From contig NC_057814.1 in NCBI RefSeq assembly GCF_018294505.1, positions 36,707,054-36,771,053 of the forward strand: a DNA stretch of 64,000 nt, read 5' to 3'. The stretch comes from Triticum aestivum. Its lineage: Eukaryota; Streptophyta; Magnoliopsida; Poales; Poaceae. The notes under the pieces are model-generated. The model made no database searches. It saw nothing but the letters and a program-made list of their open reading frames with translations, and was not told the origin of the DNA. Within the stretch, counting starts at the first letter, position 1. Every line of letters starts with the position of its first letter. A program made the translations under genes and the position numbers. Below, one piece after another: positions 9,414-21,131 of this stretch.

Positions 9414-12400
9414 CTAGGCATAGAACCTTCGGAGTCTGGCCGCGTTCCAGGGGTTCGGCTCCAGGCGAATGTCTGATGCGTCATGAAGACGGTACGCTCC
9501 TCCGATAAGAACTTTGTCAATTATGAAGGGACCCTCCCATTTGAACTTGAGTTTGTCCTTTTTCTTCTCCGACAAGCGTAGAACGAGTTCGCCAATGTTG
9601 TAAGTCTTGGCCCGTACTTCTCTGCTTTGATATCTTCGAGCCTGCTGTTGATAAAATGCTGAACGGGCTTTGGCGACGTCGTGCTCCTCCTCCAGGGCGT
9701 CTAGGCTGTCCTGCCAATCCAACTCGGCTTCTTTCTCTTCGTACATACGCACTCGAGGTGAATCATGTATAATATCGCAGGGCAATACAGCCTCTGCACC
9801 GTACACCATGAAGAAAGGTGTGTATCCGGTAGTACGGTTGGGCGTGATCCGCAGCCCCCAGAGAACGGAGTCGAGCTCCTCGACCCAGTGCTTGTCTGAT
9901 TCTTTCAAAGACCGCACTAGCTTGTGTTTGATGCCGCTCATAATAAGACCATTGGCTCGCTCGACTTGACTGTTTGTTTGCGGGTGGTAGACAGAGGCGT
10001 AATCGAGCTTAATGCCCAGATTAGCACACCAGGTTTTCACCTCATTGGCTGTGAAATTGGAACCGTTATCAGTGATGATGTTGTGCGGGACACCATAACG
10101 GTGCACCACATCGGATATAAATGCAATCGCTGGTCCGGACTCGGCCGTTTTAACTGGTCTAGCCTATATCCACTTGGTGAATTTGTCCACCATGACCAGC
10201 AGATATTTTTTCTTATGGCTTCCCCCTTTAAGGGGTCCAACCATGTCCAAGCCCCAGACCGCAAAGGGCCATGTAATGGGGATCGTTTGTAGGGCGGTTG
10301 GGGGCATATGGCTTTGGTTGGCGAAGAGTTGGCATCCAACCAGCGCTGGACGAGGTCCTGTGTGTCTGCCCGGGCCGTAGGCCAATAAAATCATGTCCGG
10401 AAGGCCTTGCTGACAAGTGCCCGGGCTGCGGCGTGGTGCCCACCGAGACCGGCGTGAATTTCTGCCAAGAGTTGCCGCCCCTCCTCCTCGGAGATACACC
10501 TTTGAAGGACTCCGGTAGTGCTTTTCTTGTAGAGCTCTCCTTCGTGAACTTTATAGGCCTTCGAATGCCGGACAATGCGGCGAGCCTCGTTCTGATCTTC
10601 TGGGGGCTCCTTCCTATTAAAGTAGGCCAAGAATGCTTCGGTCCACGGGGCAATTACTGCCATGATAAGGTGGGCCGATGGTGTTATTTCGGTGGCTGAG
10701 CCTCCGATGATATCGGCGTGTTCGCTATCTATGTTTGTGTTCGGAACGGGACTGTCGTTGCTGTCTCCCCCTTGCCACACCACGGATGGCTTGAAGAGCC
10801 TTTGAGGAAGATGTTAGGTGGGACGAGGTCGCGCTTAGCGCCGATACGAGCAAGGACGTCTGCCGCCTGATTACTTTCGCGGGCGACGTGATGAAATTCG
10901 AGCCCCTCGAACCGAGTCGACATCTTTAAGACGGCATTGTGATAAGCTGCCATCTTTGGATCTTTGGCATCAAAGTTTCCATTAATTTGGGATATTGCGA
11001 GGTTTGAGTCCCCGCGCACCTCCAGGCGTTGTATGCCCATTGATACGGCCATCCGAAGCCATGTAGCAAGGCCTCGTATTCGGGTGCGTTGTTGGAGTCT
11101 GTGTGTAATATTTGGAGTACATACTGGACGATATCTTCTGTGGGGGACGTTAATACGACGCCCGCCCCTAGCCCTGCCAACATTTTGGAGCCGTCAAAAT
11201 GCATAACCCAGCTAGAATACGCGTTGTACTCTTTAGGGAGTTCGGCCTCTGTCCATTCGGCGACGAAGTCAGCCAATACCTGGGATTTGATGGCTCGACG
11301 TGGTTTGTACGTGATGTCGAATGGCAGGAGCTTAATGGCCCATTTGGCAATCCGGCCTGTTGCATCCCGGTTGTTGATTATATCATTAAGGGGCACTTCG
11401 GAAGCCGCCGTGATCGAGCACTCCTAAAATTAGTGTCGCAATTTTCGAGATGCCATGAAGCCTGCATATGCTATCTTTTGATAGTGAGGGTACCGGGATT
11501 TGCATGGTGTGAGGACGGTGGATACGTAGTATACCGGCTTTTGGGGCGGAAATTTGTGTCCGTCCTGTTCTCGCTCGACGACGAGTACGGCGCTCACCAC
11601 CTGGTGTGTTGCCGATATATATAGCAGCATTGGTTCGCCGACGTTTGGTGCGGCCAGGATTGGGTTGCTTGCCAAAAGGGCTTTTATTTCTTTCAGTCCG
11701 ACTGTCGCTGCGTCTGTCCACTCGAAGTTATCGGTGCGCCGTAGAAGGTGATAAAGGGGCAGCGCCTTTTCCCCTAGCCTGGAGATAAAGCGGCTTAAAG
11801 CTGCCACGCACCCGATGAGTTTTTGGACCTGTTTGAGTTTGGTTGGCGTGGGCAATTGTGACAGAGCTCGGATTTTGACTGGATTTCCTTCAATTCCTCT
11901 ATTGGAAACGATGAAGCCCAGTAGTTTACCGGCGGGGACGCCGAAGACGCACTTTTCCTGGTTAAGCTTGATGTCGTATGTGCTGAGGTTGTCGAATGTG
12001 AGACGCAAGTCGTCTATTAGTGTTTCGACGTGTCTAGTTTTGATGACGACGTCGTCCACATAGGCCTCCACTATCTTGCCGACCTGTTTCTCGAGGCATG
12101 TTTGGATCATGCGCTGCTAGGTGGCGCCGGCGTTCTTGAGCCCGAAAGGCATGGTGTTGAAGCAAAACGGCCCGTATGGTGTAATGAATGTTGTTGCGGC
12201 TTGATCGGACTCCTTCATTTTGATTTGATGGTATCCGGAATATGCATCAAGGAAGCACAGCGAGTCGTGTCCTGCGGTAGCGTCAATGATTTGATCAATG
12301 CGAGGAAGGGGGAAGGGATCCTTAGGGCAAGCCTTGTTAAGGTCTTTGAAAACGACGCATAGGCGCGAGGATTTATCCTTCTTTGGTACCATTACCAAGT

Positions 12401-13498
12401 TTGCCAGCCAGTCCAGATGTTTAATATCTTTGATGAATCCGGCCTCGATGAGTTTGGCTAGCTCCTCCCCCATAGCTTGTCGTTTCGGTTCGGAAAAGCG
12501 CCGCAGTGTTTGTTTGACCGGCTTATATCCCTTTAGTATGTTGAGGCTGTGTTCGGCCAACTCGCGCGGGATTTCTGGCATATCTGAGGGGTGCCAGGCG
12601 AATATATCCTAGTTTTCGCACAAGAAGTCTTGCAGTGTTGCGTCGACTGTGGGGCTGAGTTGCGCTCCGATAGAGGTTGTCTTCTTCAGGTCTGTGGATG
12701 GACCTGAAATTTGACCGTTTCTTCTGCTGGCTTGAAGGAAGTAGATTTGGGTCGTTTGTCCAGGATAACATCGTCTCTATCCACAGTGGAGCGTAGTGCG
12801 GTTAGTTCTTCAGCCGTAAGGGCCTCAGATAATGCCTCGAGTGCCAAGGATGCGATTTTGTTCTCGGCGCGGAGTGCTATATCCGGATCGCTAACGAGGG
12901 TGATTATTCCATTAGGCCCGGGCATTTTTAGCTTCATATACCCATAATGAGGTATGGCTTGAAAGCGCATGAAGGCCTCTCACCCTAACAGGGCGTGGTA
13001 TCCACTGTTAAAAGGGGCCACCTGGAAAGTTATTTCTTCGGACCGATAATTCTCCGGTGTGCCGAATACCACATCAAGTATAATTTTTCCCGCACACCGC
13101 GCTTCCCGACTGGGAATGATACCTCGAAAGGTTGTGCTGCTTTTCTTGATGCGGTTCCTGTCTATTTCCATCTTGTGGAGCGTGTCCTCGTAAATGAGGT
13201 TTAGTCCGCTGCCGCCGTCCATGAGGACTTTAGTAAGTCGAAAACCGTCCACGATGGGACTGAGGACTAATGCAGCTGGCGCTCGGACTGTTATGTATTT
13301 AGGTTCGTCACTGGCGTTAAAGGTTATGGCCGTGTCGTTCCAGGGGTCAATTGCAGCGACCTGGGAAACTTCGGCGAGATCGCGCAGTGCCCTTTTACGC
13401 TTATTGTTTGAAGCGAATGTCTCGAAGACTGTTAATACTCTAGTCGTCGTTTGCTGGAGGGTGCTATTCTGGGGTGTCCTTGATAAGGATGTCCCCAC
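9414..13498 (-). pseudogene. Gypsy pol polyprotein (protease, RT, RNase H, integrase), disrupted
   Basis: Reading down the minus strand, the protease has a DGGSGLN active-site variant near 13200. RT follows (12581 to about 11700) with LCFLDAYSGYHQI and the catalytic AYVDDVV. RNase H is at about 11200-10800 (HFDGSKM, NAPEYEALL, VRGDSNLA, AADVLA). Integrase has an HHCC-type start near 10450 and then ITDNGSNF and HPQTNSQVERANG (about 10080-9990), ending YA stop at 9414. Lesions: TGA at 12980-12982 in a CGA context, a frameshift near 12690, TAG near 12610, TAG at 12117-12119, a frameshift near 11055, and several frame changes at 10100-10450. It cannot make an active product. Confidence 0.9.
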
Positions 13499-13990
13499 CG
13501 CTCTTGGCTACCTGCCGAAGTATCCAACATGCTCTAAGGCTGTGGGTTGCCACGGTATCCGGCTCGTGTGTATTTTGCATGGGCCATTGAGCCATCCCTC
13601 CAGAACGGTGCCGTGCAGCATAATGGATTTATGTTTTTTGACTGTTCGGCTAGGCGTGCCACGGGGGTGCGTCCTCTTCGCCTGTAGGATGAGTTGGGTT
13701 GGGACCGACGGTTCCCAGCGAGCTGCCTGAGTTTTCCAGGCGCTTTCCATCGTGCTGTACTTTTGTACGATATTTGCTAAGTCAGCGAACTTTAGTATGC
13801 GGCGGCGATTGATGGCATTGAGGATACCTTCATCCGCGCAGTTGTTGCAGAATGCTACTATCGCGTCTTCGTCGCGGCAATCTTTTACCTTATTTTTGAC
13901 AAGGAGGAATCTGGCCCAGAAGTGGTGGACCATTTCCTGAGACTGTTGTTTGATGCTCATGAGAGCGTCTATGTCCGGGTGGGTGGGTGG
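13499..13990 (-). pseudogene. Gypsy gag, C-terminal part
   Basis: The minus strand reads THPDIDALMSIKQQSQEM and then MVHHFWARFLLVKNKVKDCR, typical of the retrotransposon gag capsid domain of plant Gypsy elements. The frame reaches about 13508 before breaking up. The upstream half of gag lies at 18475-19046, separated by the solo LTR, and the frame is continuous across the GGTGG target site. No intact zinc knuckle is seen. Confidence 0.75.
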
Positions 13991-14519
13991 TGTCAGGACC
14001 GGATTTTCGGGGTATCAATTTCCCAAAAATGGTCCTTGTGCTCACCAGCCCCAGGATTACTGTTAGCTGATGAGGCACCAACTTGATACAGAAATTCCTA
14101 GCAAAATACAAAATATGTGGTACAAGACCATTCTGGCCTATGAGTACAACAAATGGTTTCTAGTGGTTGATGGCGGAAGCGGTTTGTGGTTCATCAGTGG
14201 CCATGGGACTCCATTTCCCACAGGAACAGCTGATCAGGATAACTCCTATCTTCGCGAGGCTGCTATCATCATTGTGTAGGTTCCGGGGCTGTCGTCGCAA
14301 CGCTCCTCTCCACGCAAGAAATCTGGCCAAGACAATAGCCAGGGACAAGCCAGTGAGTACTTTGAATGTACTCGCAAACATTATGAACACAAGTATAATA
14401 TAACAAATGATGATCATGCTCTGAAATATTCTATGATCACAACGTCAGCCACGAAATAAAAATCCATGATGCACGCAAGCAGGTTGTTCATATGAATATG
14501 CAATAAGGGAGCAGAAATA

Positions 14520-15135
14520 GAATGCACCGATCGGGTGTCTGAAGCGACGCCTCGAAAGGATAATAATATAAAGCATGCCTCAGTCGGGCGTCTGAGCGAC
14601 ACCACATAAAAGGCTTATAAATAATTTAAAATAACAAGCGTGCCACAGTCGGGTGTCTGAGCGACACCGCATAAAGGGCTTATACGTAATTTAAATAACA
14701 AGCATGCCACAGTCGGTCGTCTGAGCGACACCACATAAAGGGCTTATAAGTAATTTAAATAACAAGCATGCCACAGTCGGGCGTCTGAGCGACACCACAT
14801 AAAGGGCTTATAAGTAATTTAAAATAACAAGGGTGCCACAGTCGGGTGTCTGAGCGATACCGCATAAAGGGCTTATAAGTAATTTAAATAACAAGCATGC
14901 CACAGTCGGGCGTCTGAGCGACACCACATAAAGGGCTTATAAGTAATTTAAATAACAAGCATGCCACAGTCAGGCGTCTGAGCGACACCACATAAAGGGC
15001 TTATAAGTAATTTAAATAACAAGCATGCCACAGTCGGGCGTCTGAGCAACACCACATAAAGGGCTTATAAGTAATTTAAATAACAAGCATGCCACAGTCG
15101 GGCGTCTGAGCGACACCACATAAAGGGCTTATAAG
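14520..15135. repeat. 64-bp tandem repeat array, about 9-10 units
   Basis: Units contain TGCCACAGTCGGGCGTCTGA, then GCGACACCACATAAAGGGCT and a TATAAGTAATTTAAATAAC tail. The TGCCAC core recurs at about 14641, 14705, 14769, 14834, 14898 and onward every 64 (once 65) bases. Units differ by only a few substitutions, so the array expanded recently relative to its host LTR. There are no spacers, so it is not CRISPR-like. Confidence 0.9.
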
Positions 15136-16449
15136 AGAATAATCGCAGTGAGTATCCAGGAGGTAGAACCGTCCCAGGGATACTCAATAATTCAAATAAT
15201 GTAAATGGTTAGTCCACAATAATAATAATCATAATCCTCATATGTCACAGGTCATAATCAATGTTCTGGTTTAGCAGTTTTTCCTCCGAAGACCGACACT
15301 AAGACCGACACTTGACCCATCCCAGACTGTAGTCCTTAACTATGGACATGGCTATTCGAATAGATATAATCTCTGCAGAGGGTGTACTCTTTACCCACGA
15401 GTAACGGATTTCTTTAGTCCATCGGGACTAATTCCGTCTACAGTCTTTTAATTGAAAACACACCTAACCGCACACACCAGCCTAACTTACCGGTGTCTGG
15501 AATCACCCACGACACCCGTTAAGCGAAACTCTAAGTGGGGAGGCTACAACCTCGATTAGCATGGGATCACAAAATTTATACCGCGCGCAAACTAGGGGAG
15601 CTACCCCTTCGGCTCCAACCGAAAACACCCATGCCCCCGGACCAGGTGGCATGCCTACCGGGGGCCTCCAGTATCTTCCACCATGGCCTCTCTGTACGGT
15701 GTGTGCTAGGAAGGGGTTGACAACTTACTGAACCGTACCCTACTTGTGGCAGGGACAAGTGGTAGTACGAAACAAGTATGGGGGTTACTGGAACAAGACT
15801 CGATCTATGGTCGACTCAGGAGGTTTAAGTATTCCCTGCATGGTTAGCATAACAAATATGTTTCAACCAACAGTCACAATCATCACTCATCATACCCCAC
15901 TATGCCGTACCGGACACAATCGTCTCGACGAAGACTGGAGACAAGCTCGTGCCTACCCAAGACAGAGGCTTTCCCGGATTCCTTCCGGTAGGCATGAAAG
16001 GTATACGAGGGTGATTACTATCACAAACATATCAAATTCCAACAGCACGGAATCATCAATATGCACTCATGGGTATGACCATATCACATAAAATAACGAA
16101 TACTCCGCGTCACGGTGGTGTTGTAACCGTTATCAAACAACGCACAACAGTATTAAGCCAGGGTTCAGAATGCTTGCCTTCAAGAGTATGCAAGTGGGGG
16201 TGCACTTTTTGAAAGTTGCCTTCTTCTTCAAAATCCTATTTTTGAAAATATTCAAATTAACGCATAGTTTAAAAACAGTACAAAAAAGTTGTTTGGAAAA
16301 TTTTCAAATAAGCATGAAAATAAACTAGACAAAATTTGAGAAACAACAGAAAAAGAATCAAGTCAATTGGACTTATATTTAAAAAGTTATAGCCAGTCAA
16401 AGTTTTGGTCAAAATCTGTTTTTAAATAGATAAATAAAAGAAACAGAAA

Positions 16450-17500
16450 AAAAAATGGTTCGGAGGGGGGGGGAAGCGTACTCTGTGCTTTACGCCTTCA
16501 CTTATGCCAGCGTGGACCGGCTCTGGGTCACTGACAGTGGGTCCCTTGGGCCCACTGGTCAGGTTTGACCAGTCGCCCGCGCCTCCCTCCTCCTCTGTCC
16601 GAGCGGTGGCGGGGTTCCGGCGATTGACGCCGGCGAACGGCGGCTCTCCACTGGGTTCCGAGGGCAGGGATGGATCCGCCAGCCCAGGGCGGTCCTCCCG
16701 GTGGTCGAACGGCTGGCGGGGGCGAAGGGAGTCGCCGGCGGCGAGCTCCGCGGCGGAGGTGGCTTCGGGAGGATTGGGGATTAGAGCTACGGTGGCTCCC
16801 CGTCGAAGCTGAGAGGTTGGGCGGCTCCGCACGGTCGAGGGGAGGAGGATGGAAGCACTGGAGGGACGGGAAAGGCTCTGCTTGCGACGTATGGCACCGG
16901 AGCGTGGTGGCGGCCGAACTGATCGGAGACGAGGAAGAAGGCTTCCCGCCGTCGATTGCTGGCCGAGGGGGCTTTAGGGGAATGGCTTGAGGTCGCCTGA
17001 GTGTCTGGACAGGCTCGGGGGCTCCTTTTATAGGCGGCCGAGGTCGGTTCCGCGGTGGCCGTGGATAAGCTCGACGGCGAACCGTCGTTCTGTTGTTGCA
17101 GGGTGACGTGGCGGCGACGAGCGCTTGCAGACGAGCTTGCGGATGAGCTCGAGCTGTTCCAGGGGCAGATGGCGCGCGCGTGTGGCTTGGGCGGCGCCGT
17201 CCATGGCAGAGGCTGCTGCGGCCGCCCGCTCGCTGCCATGGCGGACCTGACGGCGGCGCTGTAGGGTGCCAGGGGAGGACTTGGATGGTTCTGGCGAGTG
17301 GATGAGGACGGGCGTGGCTCTGCGAGTGAGCAAAGGCCAGGGGGCGGGGTGAGCGAACGCGGCAGCTCGGTTGCACGCGCGCGTGCAAAACGTGCGCTCC
17401 GGGCGTGCCCAGAGCACGCACGCCAGGCGTTCGGCAAAATGCTAAGGCATGCCAGGAGGCTTGGGTGGAGCTGGGGTTTAACAGGTCTAGGTTAGAGTAA
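16450..17500 (-). other. GC-rich transcribed-type block of long LTR
   Basis: This block lies between AT-rich flanks and holds open frames of up to 330 codons on several frames. These are compositional: they are Pro/Arg/Ala/Ser-rich without domains. The long LTR at 60216-64000 has an equivalent block at about 60700-61680. Read on the minus strand it lies downstream of the CCTATAAAAGG box at 17024-17034. Confidence 0.5.
17026..17032 (-). promoter_or_regulatory. TATA box of long LTR
   Basis: TATAAAA on the minus strand within CCTATAAAAGGAGC, followed by the GC-rich block. It is the best candidate for the LTR core promoter. The right-hand long LTR has a related CCTATAACCC at about 60733. Confidence 0.4.
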
Positions 17501-18474
17501 TCTAGGGACTTAGTGGACATGTTGGTTTGGCCAGGGGATCAAGATCACAATGCAAATATGAAACTATGCCAAATCTGTTCATGCACTCAAGTGTTCGACA
17601 GAATGCTATGGGCATCTAGGCAATTCTTGGGGTGGCCAAAAACTCCAGGTCCTAGTCTCTTTGGATGATAAAGAGGGTGGCAAGGTTAGTTTGTTAAAAA
17701 CAAAAACTTGTTAGTGCAAGTTTTTGAGAAAACCAAATCTGGACAGAAACTAAAGGCTATCTTCGCATGGACCCAAATTACTCCAATGGGTCCACTCTCC
17801 TGGACTTAAGGGTTTTGCAGGGTGGACTATAAGCAGGAAAAAGAATCATGGGCAACAGAGCAAACAAAAATAGAGTTGCAGTAGAAAATGCCAAACTGGA
17901 CCAGAGAGCAAAAGAGGATGATTTGCTCAAATTTTTCAAAGAACACTCATGGGTTTTTGCATAAAGTTGAATTATATGCATCTACTGACATCTCCAAGCA
18001 CTTGGAAGAATTTTTAAAGAAATATTTAAATAGGTTGTAGTGCAAAATTACCAACTGGGCCAGATTTGAAAATTTGGTGTAGAGCTCAAAATCTCCAATG
18101 ACCAAAAGATATTTCTGCATAAAAGTGATGTGGAAACATCACATGACATCCCCAAATTTTGGTTGGAATTTTAAATAAATTTATCAAATGGTTGTAGTGC
18201 AAAAGAGGCTCTAAAGCTTATAAAAATCATTTTTAAAAGAATAAAGCTCAGGAAAAACAATTATGCAAATCAATCCACTGATAAAAGAAATGCTTTCTTG
18301 AGAGGGTATACAAGTCCAATAATATTTTTGGAAAGTTTTCACTTGGGGTAAAAATTCCACAATATCAAAGAAAAGAGAGGTTCTGAAATCAAAAGATAAA
18401 TCCAAAAAATAAAAATTTAATTTCCTGGCAAAATTTTAATAAACAAAATATGGTTAAATTTTTGGGGTGTTACA

Positions 18475-19046
18475 GGTGGAACGAAATCCGAACCCTGACC
18501 CGATTTTGGATCCGGAGTTTGAAGATCTACCGGACCTGGCAGTTCGGGCTCCGGGATATCGACTGATTTTTTAGGCTCATCGTCCGGCTCCATGTTCGGA
18601 GGACGGGACATGCCTTTCTGCCAGAGAATATCCGGCCCTTTAAGATCGGAGATCCGAACATAGTTCGTCTTCAATATAGTAGAAGAGTTGCTCCGCTCCT
18701 CGACTACCGCTATCTGGTGGGTGATCGGCGGAGTTTTAATTTCTCTCTGGTCGGGTTTAAGCCCAACCCGATCGTAGTCTGTGGCGACCCCAAGGCGGCC
18801 ATGCGATCCAGGAGTTCGTTCAACGACAATAACTCCGTTGGATCCATCCGGGTGGAGTATTCGGGATCAACGCGGAGGCGATTTTCGATAACTTGAGAGG
18901 TCATCGTCGGCTTAAGGGCCGACCCGGCGGCCATGACGAAGCCGCCCAGCCAGAGGGTTTGGCCTGGGGCCAGGGCTCCTCCGGAGATGATATTATCCTT
19001 GAGAACAAGGCGAGCCATCAAACCTCTTGGCGACGGCACAGTGAAA
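18475..19046 (-). pseudogene. Gypsy gag, N-terminal part
   Basis: The region lies between the PBS and the solo LTR insertion. Frames read TNYVRISDLKGPDILWQKGM and DDEPKKSVDIPEPELPGP, a Pro/Glu-rich gag leader, and upstream FVMAAGSALKPTMTSQVIEN. The last part (GSDFVPP) joins in frame to the C-terminal gag at 13990 across the TSD. Frame changes near 18675-18710 show it was already degenerate. Confidence 0.65.
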
Positions 19047-19065
19047 CTCTCAATGAAAGCACCAA
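19047..19065 (-). other. primer binding site of Gypsy element
   Basis: Immediately inside the 5' LTR the minus strand reads TTGGTGCTTTCATTGAGAG, the start of the internal region where a tRNA primer would anneal. The tRNA was not identified. Confidence 0.55.
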
Positions 19066-19544
19066 TGTCGGTGTCAAAACCGGCGGATCTCGGGTAGGGG
19101 GTCCCGAACTGTGCGTCTAGGATCGATGGTAACATGAGACGGGGGACACGATGTTTACCCAGGTTCGGGCCGTCTCTATGGAGGTAATACCCTACTTCCT
19201 TCTTGATTGATCTTGATGAATATGAGTGTTACAAGAGTTGATCTACCACGAGATCGTAATGGCTAAACCCTAGAAGTCTAGCCTATGTGAATATGGTAAT
19301 GAGTCTCTGCCTATCTGGACTATGCTCTCCGGTTTATATAGACACCAGAGAGATCTAGGGTCACATGGAGTCGGTTACATAAGAGGAAATCTACATAGTC
19401 GGTTGCCAAGCTTGCCTTCCACGCCAAGTAGAGTCCAATCCGGACACGGGTACAATCTTCGGTCTTCATGTCTTCACAGCCCATAGTCCGGCCCACGGAT
19501 AACATGCCGGACGCCCGAGGAACCCTTAGTCCAGGACTTCCTCA
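19066..19544 (-). repeat. 5' LTR of Gypsy element
   Basis: It is the partner of 5026-5503 and starts and ends with the same sequence in plus orientation. Differences between the two are mostly transitions. In the coding direction this is the promoter-bearing LTR. Confidence 0.95.
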
Positions 19545-20210
19545 AACCCGCCACCAAAATACCGTTGTCGCCAGGAAAAGGGGACCTGAGGCTTTCACCT
19601 GAGCTCTTGGACGGGATGGAAGGAGGAGTCCCACCGAAGCCTCCAGCAAGGTAAACGACGCACAAAGGCGCCGCCTTCGGTGTGGCCGCCGCGCCGGCCA
19701 GGGGTTTCCCCCGGATCCGCCCCCAACCACCAGATCCGCGCACCCGACGCCGAGATCCAGCGACCAGAGCCGACAGAGCCCGAGATCGGCACAAATCGGA
19801 GTATATCGAAGTTGAAGACGCCTCTTCTCCAGGGCACAAACGACTTGCGAGGAGACGCCGCAGCAGCCGACGCCCGCCGTGCTCACGCCCAGGGAGGCGG
19901 CTCACCTGCACACGCCGACGCCACCCGCCGCACAGGCCACGTCGCGCGCCGCCGTCCGGGGCCGCCGCGCCGGAAGTCGAGGCCCTCCACACAGGGTGAA
20001 GCCGCTGAGATCCCCGCCGCCACCTTCATCAGAGCCGCGCGGGCTCGCCGAGGTGCTCCTCTGGCGGCGGAGGAGGGGGGGAAGGGAGGGGAGGGGGCTA
20101 AAGTGTGGCGGCTAGGGTTGGCCCCCGAGTCGCCTCGGAGGAGACGACGCGCGGGGGGGGGGGGGGGGGGGAGGGGAGGAGGACTTCGTGCAAATAAGAG
20201 GATCAGTTTT

Positions 20211-21116
20211 GGAGTTAGTTAAGTGTCATTGTGTTTGGTAAGATAGAGACAGCCAGACAGCAGCAATACATACACACAAACTTACTAGTAAATGTCAAAG
20301 TATGTTGGCCGTTTCTTCTGATTTTATCCATTACACATTCAAATGGATAGGGTTGAATGGAAAATTTAAAGGGCAAGATATTTGAATGTGAACTCGCATG
20401 TACAACACCATGACCTATACGTAGAAAAATTGTAGCACGGCCCGTGTGCAGTGCACTCAGGCATGCCTGACTGGGTCTTTGGATTGATGTCTAACTTTGC
20501 CATATCTAATTAATCTGATCACAGAACATGCATGATGCAGGCAGACATTCTCTAAAAAAAAAGCTGCATGTGAATATATACATGCACTTGCGTTTTCGAT
20601 TTATTTGGACACAGAGGGAAGGACAAAAGGGTTAAATTTTCGGGGGTGTTTTACAGTCCATGTGTATTTTTCCACCAAGAGAAATTTCATTCTCTATTCA
20701 CGGAAAACAAAGTAACGGACTCCACAAGTATACACGCATCCACAGCTGGTACCTTACGACTGACTCCCTCTCCTTGTCAACTTCCTTTTTTTTTGTGAGT
20801 ATCTCCTTATCAACTTCCTGGCGAGCTGTGTCTAGTTTCTCCCTCTCATCGTCATGTCTGCAATTCGTGTTCAAGCATTCTACATCTACACCCATGCTTA
20901 CATATATAGTTACGCCAAACTTCTTAGAATCTTGGTACGTAGTTTGAAATGGGGCGGATAATGTAGTTAGTAGTATCTGCAGGTTTCCTCCTGTTGTTGG
21001 TGAGATTCCGATTGAGTCGTTGCCTCCACCCATGCATTGACAAAAATCTCTATCTTTATCTCTACTCTATATCTCATCTCTACAAGTAATTAAAAAGAAT
21101 GTGAGGTCAACTCTGT
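20211..21116. repeat. duplicated segment, copy 1
   Basis: From GGAGTTAGTTAAGTG, through TGTTTGGTAAGATAGAGACA, to about 21080, this aligns with 32835-33680 in the same order and orientation. Shared landmarks are the ATGGATAGG..TTGAATGGAAAA stretch, the GTGCAGTGCACT motif, CATGCATGATGCA, and a minus-strand frame with the NTNCRH and EKLDT motifs. No gene is claimed. The minus frame (20698-21033) is short and shared only with the other copy. Confidence 0.75.
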
Positions 21117-21131
21117 AAGTACACGCATCAA
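21117..21131. repeat. 15-bp TSD of retroposon R2 (left copy)
   Basis: AAGTACACGCATCAA is repeated exactly at 28333-28347, on the far side of both the retroposon and the CACTA nested in it. Confidence 0.9.

Larger units (their letters stand above)
13991..18474 (-). mobile_element. solo long LTR (LARD-like), 4.48 kb, inserted in gag
   Basis: The element runs from TGTCAGGACCGG (13991) to GGGGTGTTACA (18474). It is flanked by a perfect 5-bp TSD GGTGG (13986-13990 and 18475-18479). It has TG..CA ends, no coding domain and no internal repeat of its ends, so it is best read as one long LTR left by recombination. The size matches the ~4.5 kb LTRs described for barley LARD elements. On the minus strand it begins TGTAACACCCC. 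It has an AT-rich start, a GC-rich block with a TATAAAA box, and a 64-bp tandem array toward its end. Orientation is inferred from that box and the TGTAACACCCC start. Confidence 0.8.
5026..19544 (-). mobile_element. Ty3/Gypsy LTR retrotransposon (Fatima-like), ~10 kb plus nested insertion
   Basis: Two LTRs of 478-479 bp (5026-5503 and 19066-19544) share their full length, with roughly 20 differences counted by eye (about 4%). The flanks AACAC (5021-5025) and AACCC (19545-19549) are a 5-bp TSD with one change. The order on the minus strand is LTR, PBS, gag, protease, RT, RNase H, integrase, spacer, antisense gene, PPT, LTR. Without the nested LTR at 13991-18474 the element is about 10.0 kb. 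The Fatima-like label rests on remembered LTR sequence and size and is tentative. Many stops and frameshifts make it inactive. Confidence 0.95.
4261..20194 (-). mobile_element. non-autonomous LINE-mobilised retroposon R1 (interrupted)
   Basis: It is bounded by a perfect 16-bp TSD (4245-4260 and 20195-20210). Removing the Gypsy insertion leaves about 1.41 kb (4261-5025 plus 19550-20194). Read on the minus strand it starts with a C-tract and the motif AACCCTAGCCGCC near 20110. It ends with a GGCTTT/AAAGCC stem-loop near 4315-4340 and an A7 tail near 4293. About 30 bases of non-A sequence (4261-4290) lie between the A-tract and the TSD, which is odd. There is no reverse transcriptase or endonuclease frame, so it must have been mobilised in trans. 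It is related to the retroposon at 21132-28332. Confidence 0.75.

Noticed and set aside
14520..15135. Regular array, considered as CRISPR
   Set aside because: Direct 64-bp tandem units without unique spacers, in a plant LTR.
16528..17520. 330-codon minus-strand frame
   Set aside because: Pro/Arg/Ser-rich, no domain, and inside the GC-rich block of a solo LTR; neighbouring frames are equally open, so it is compositional.
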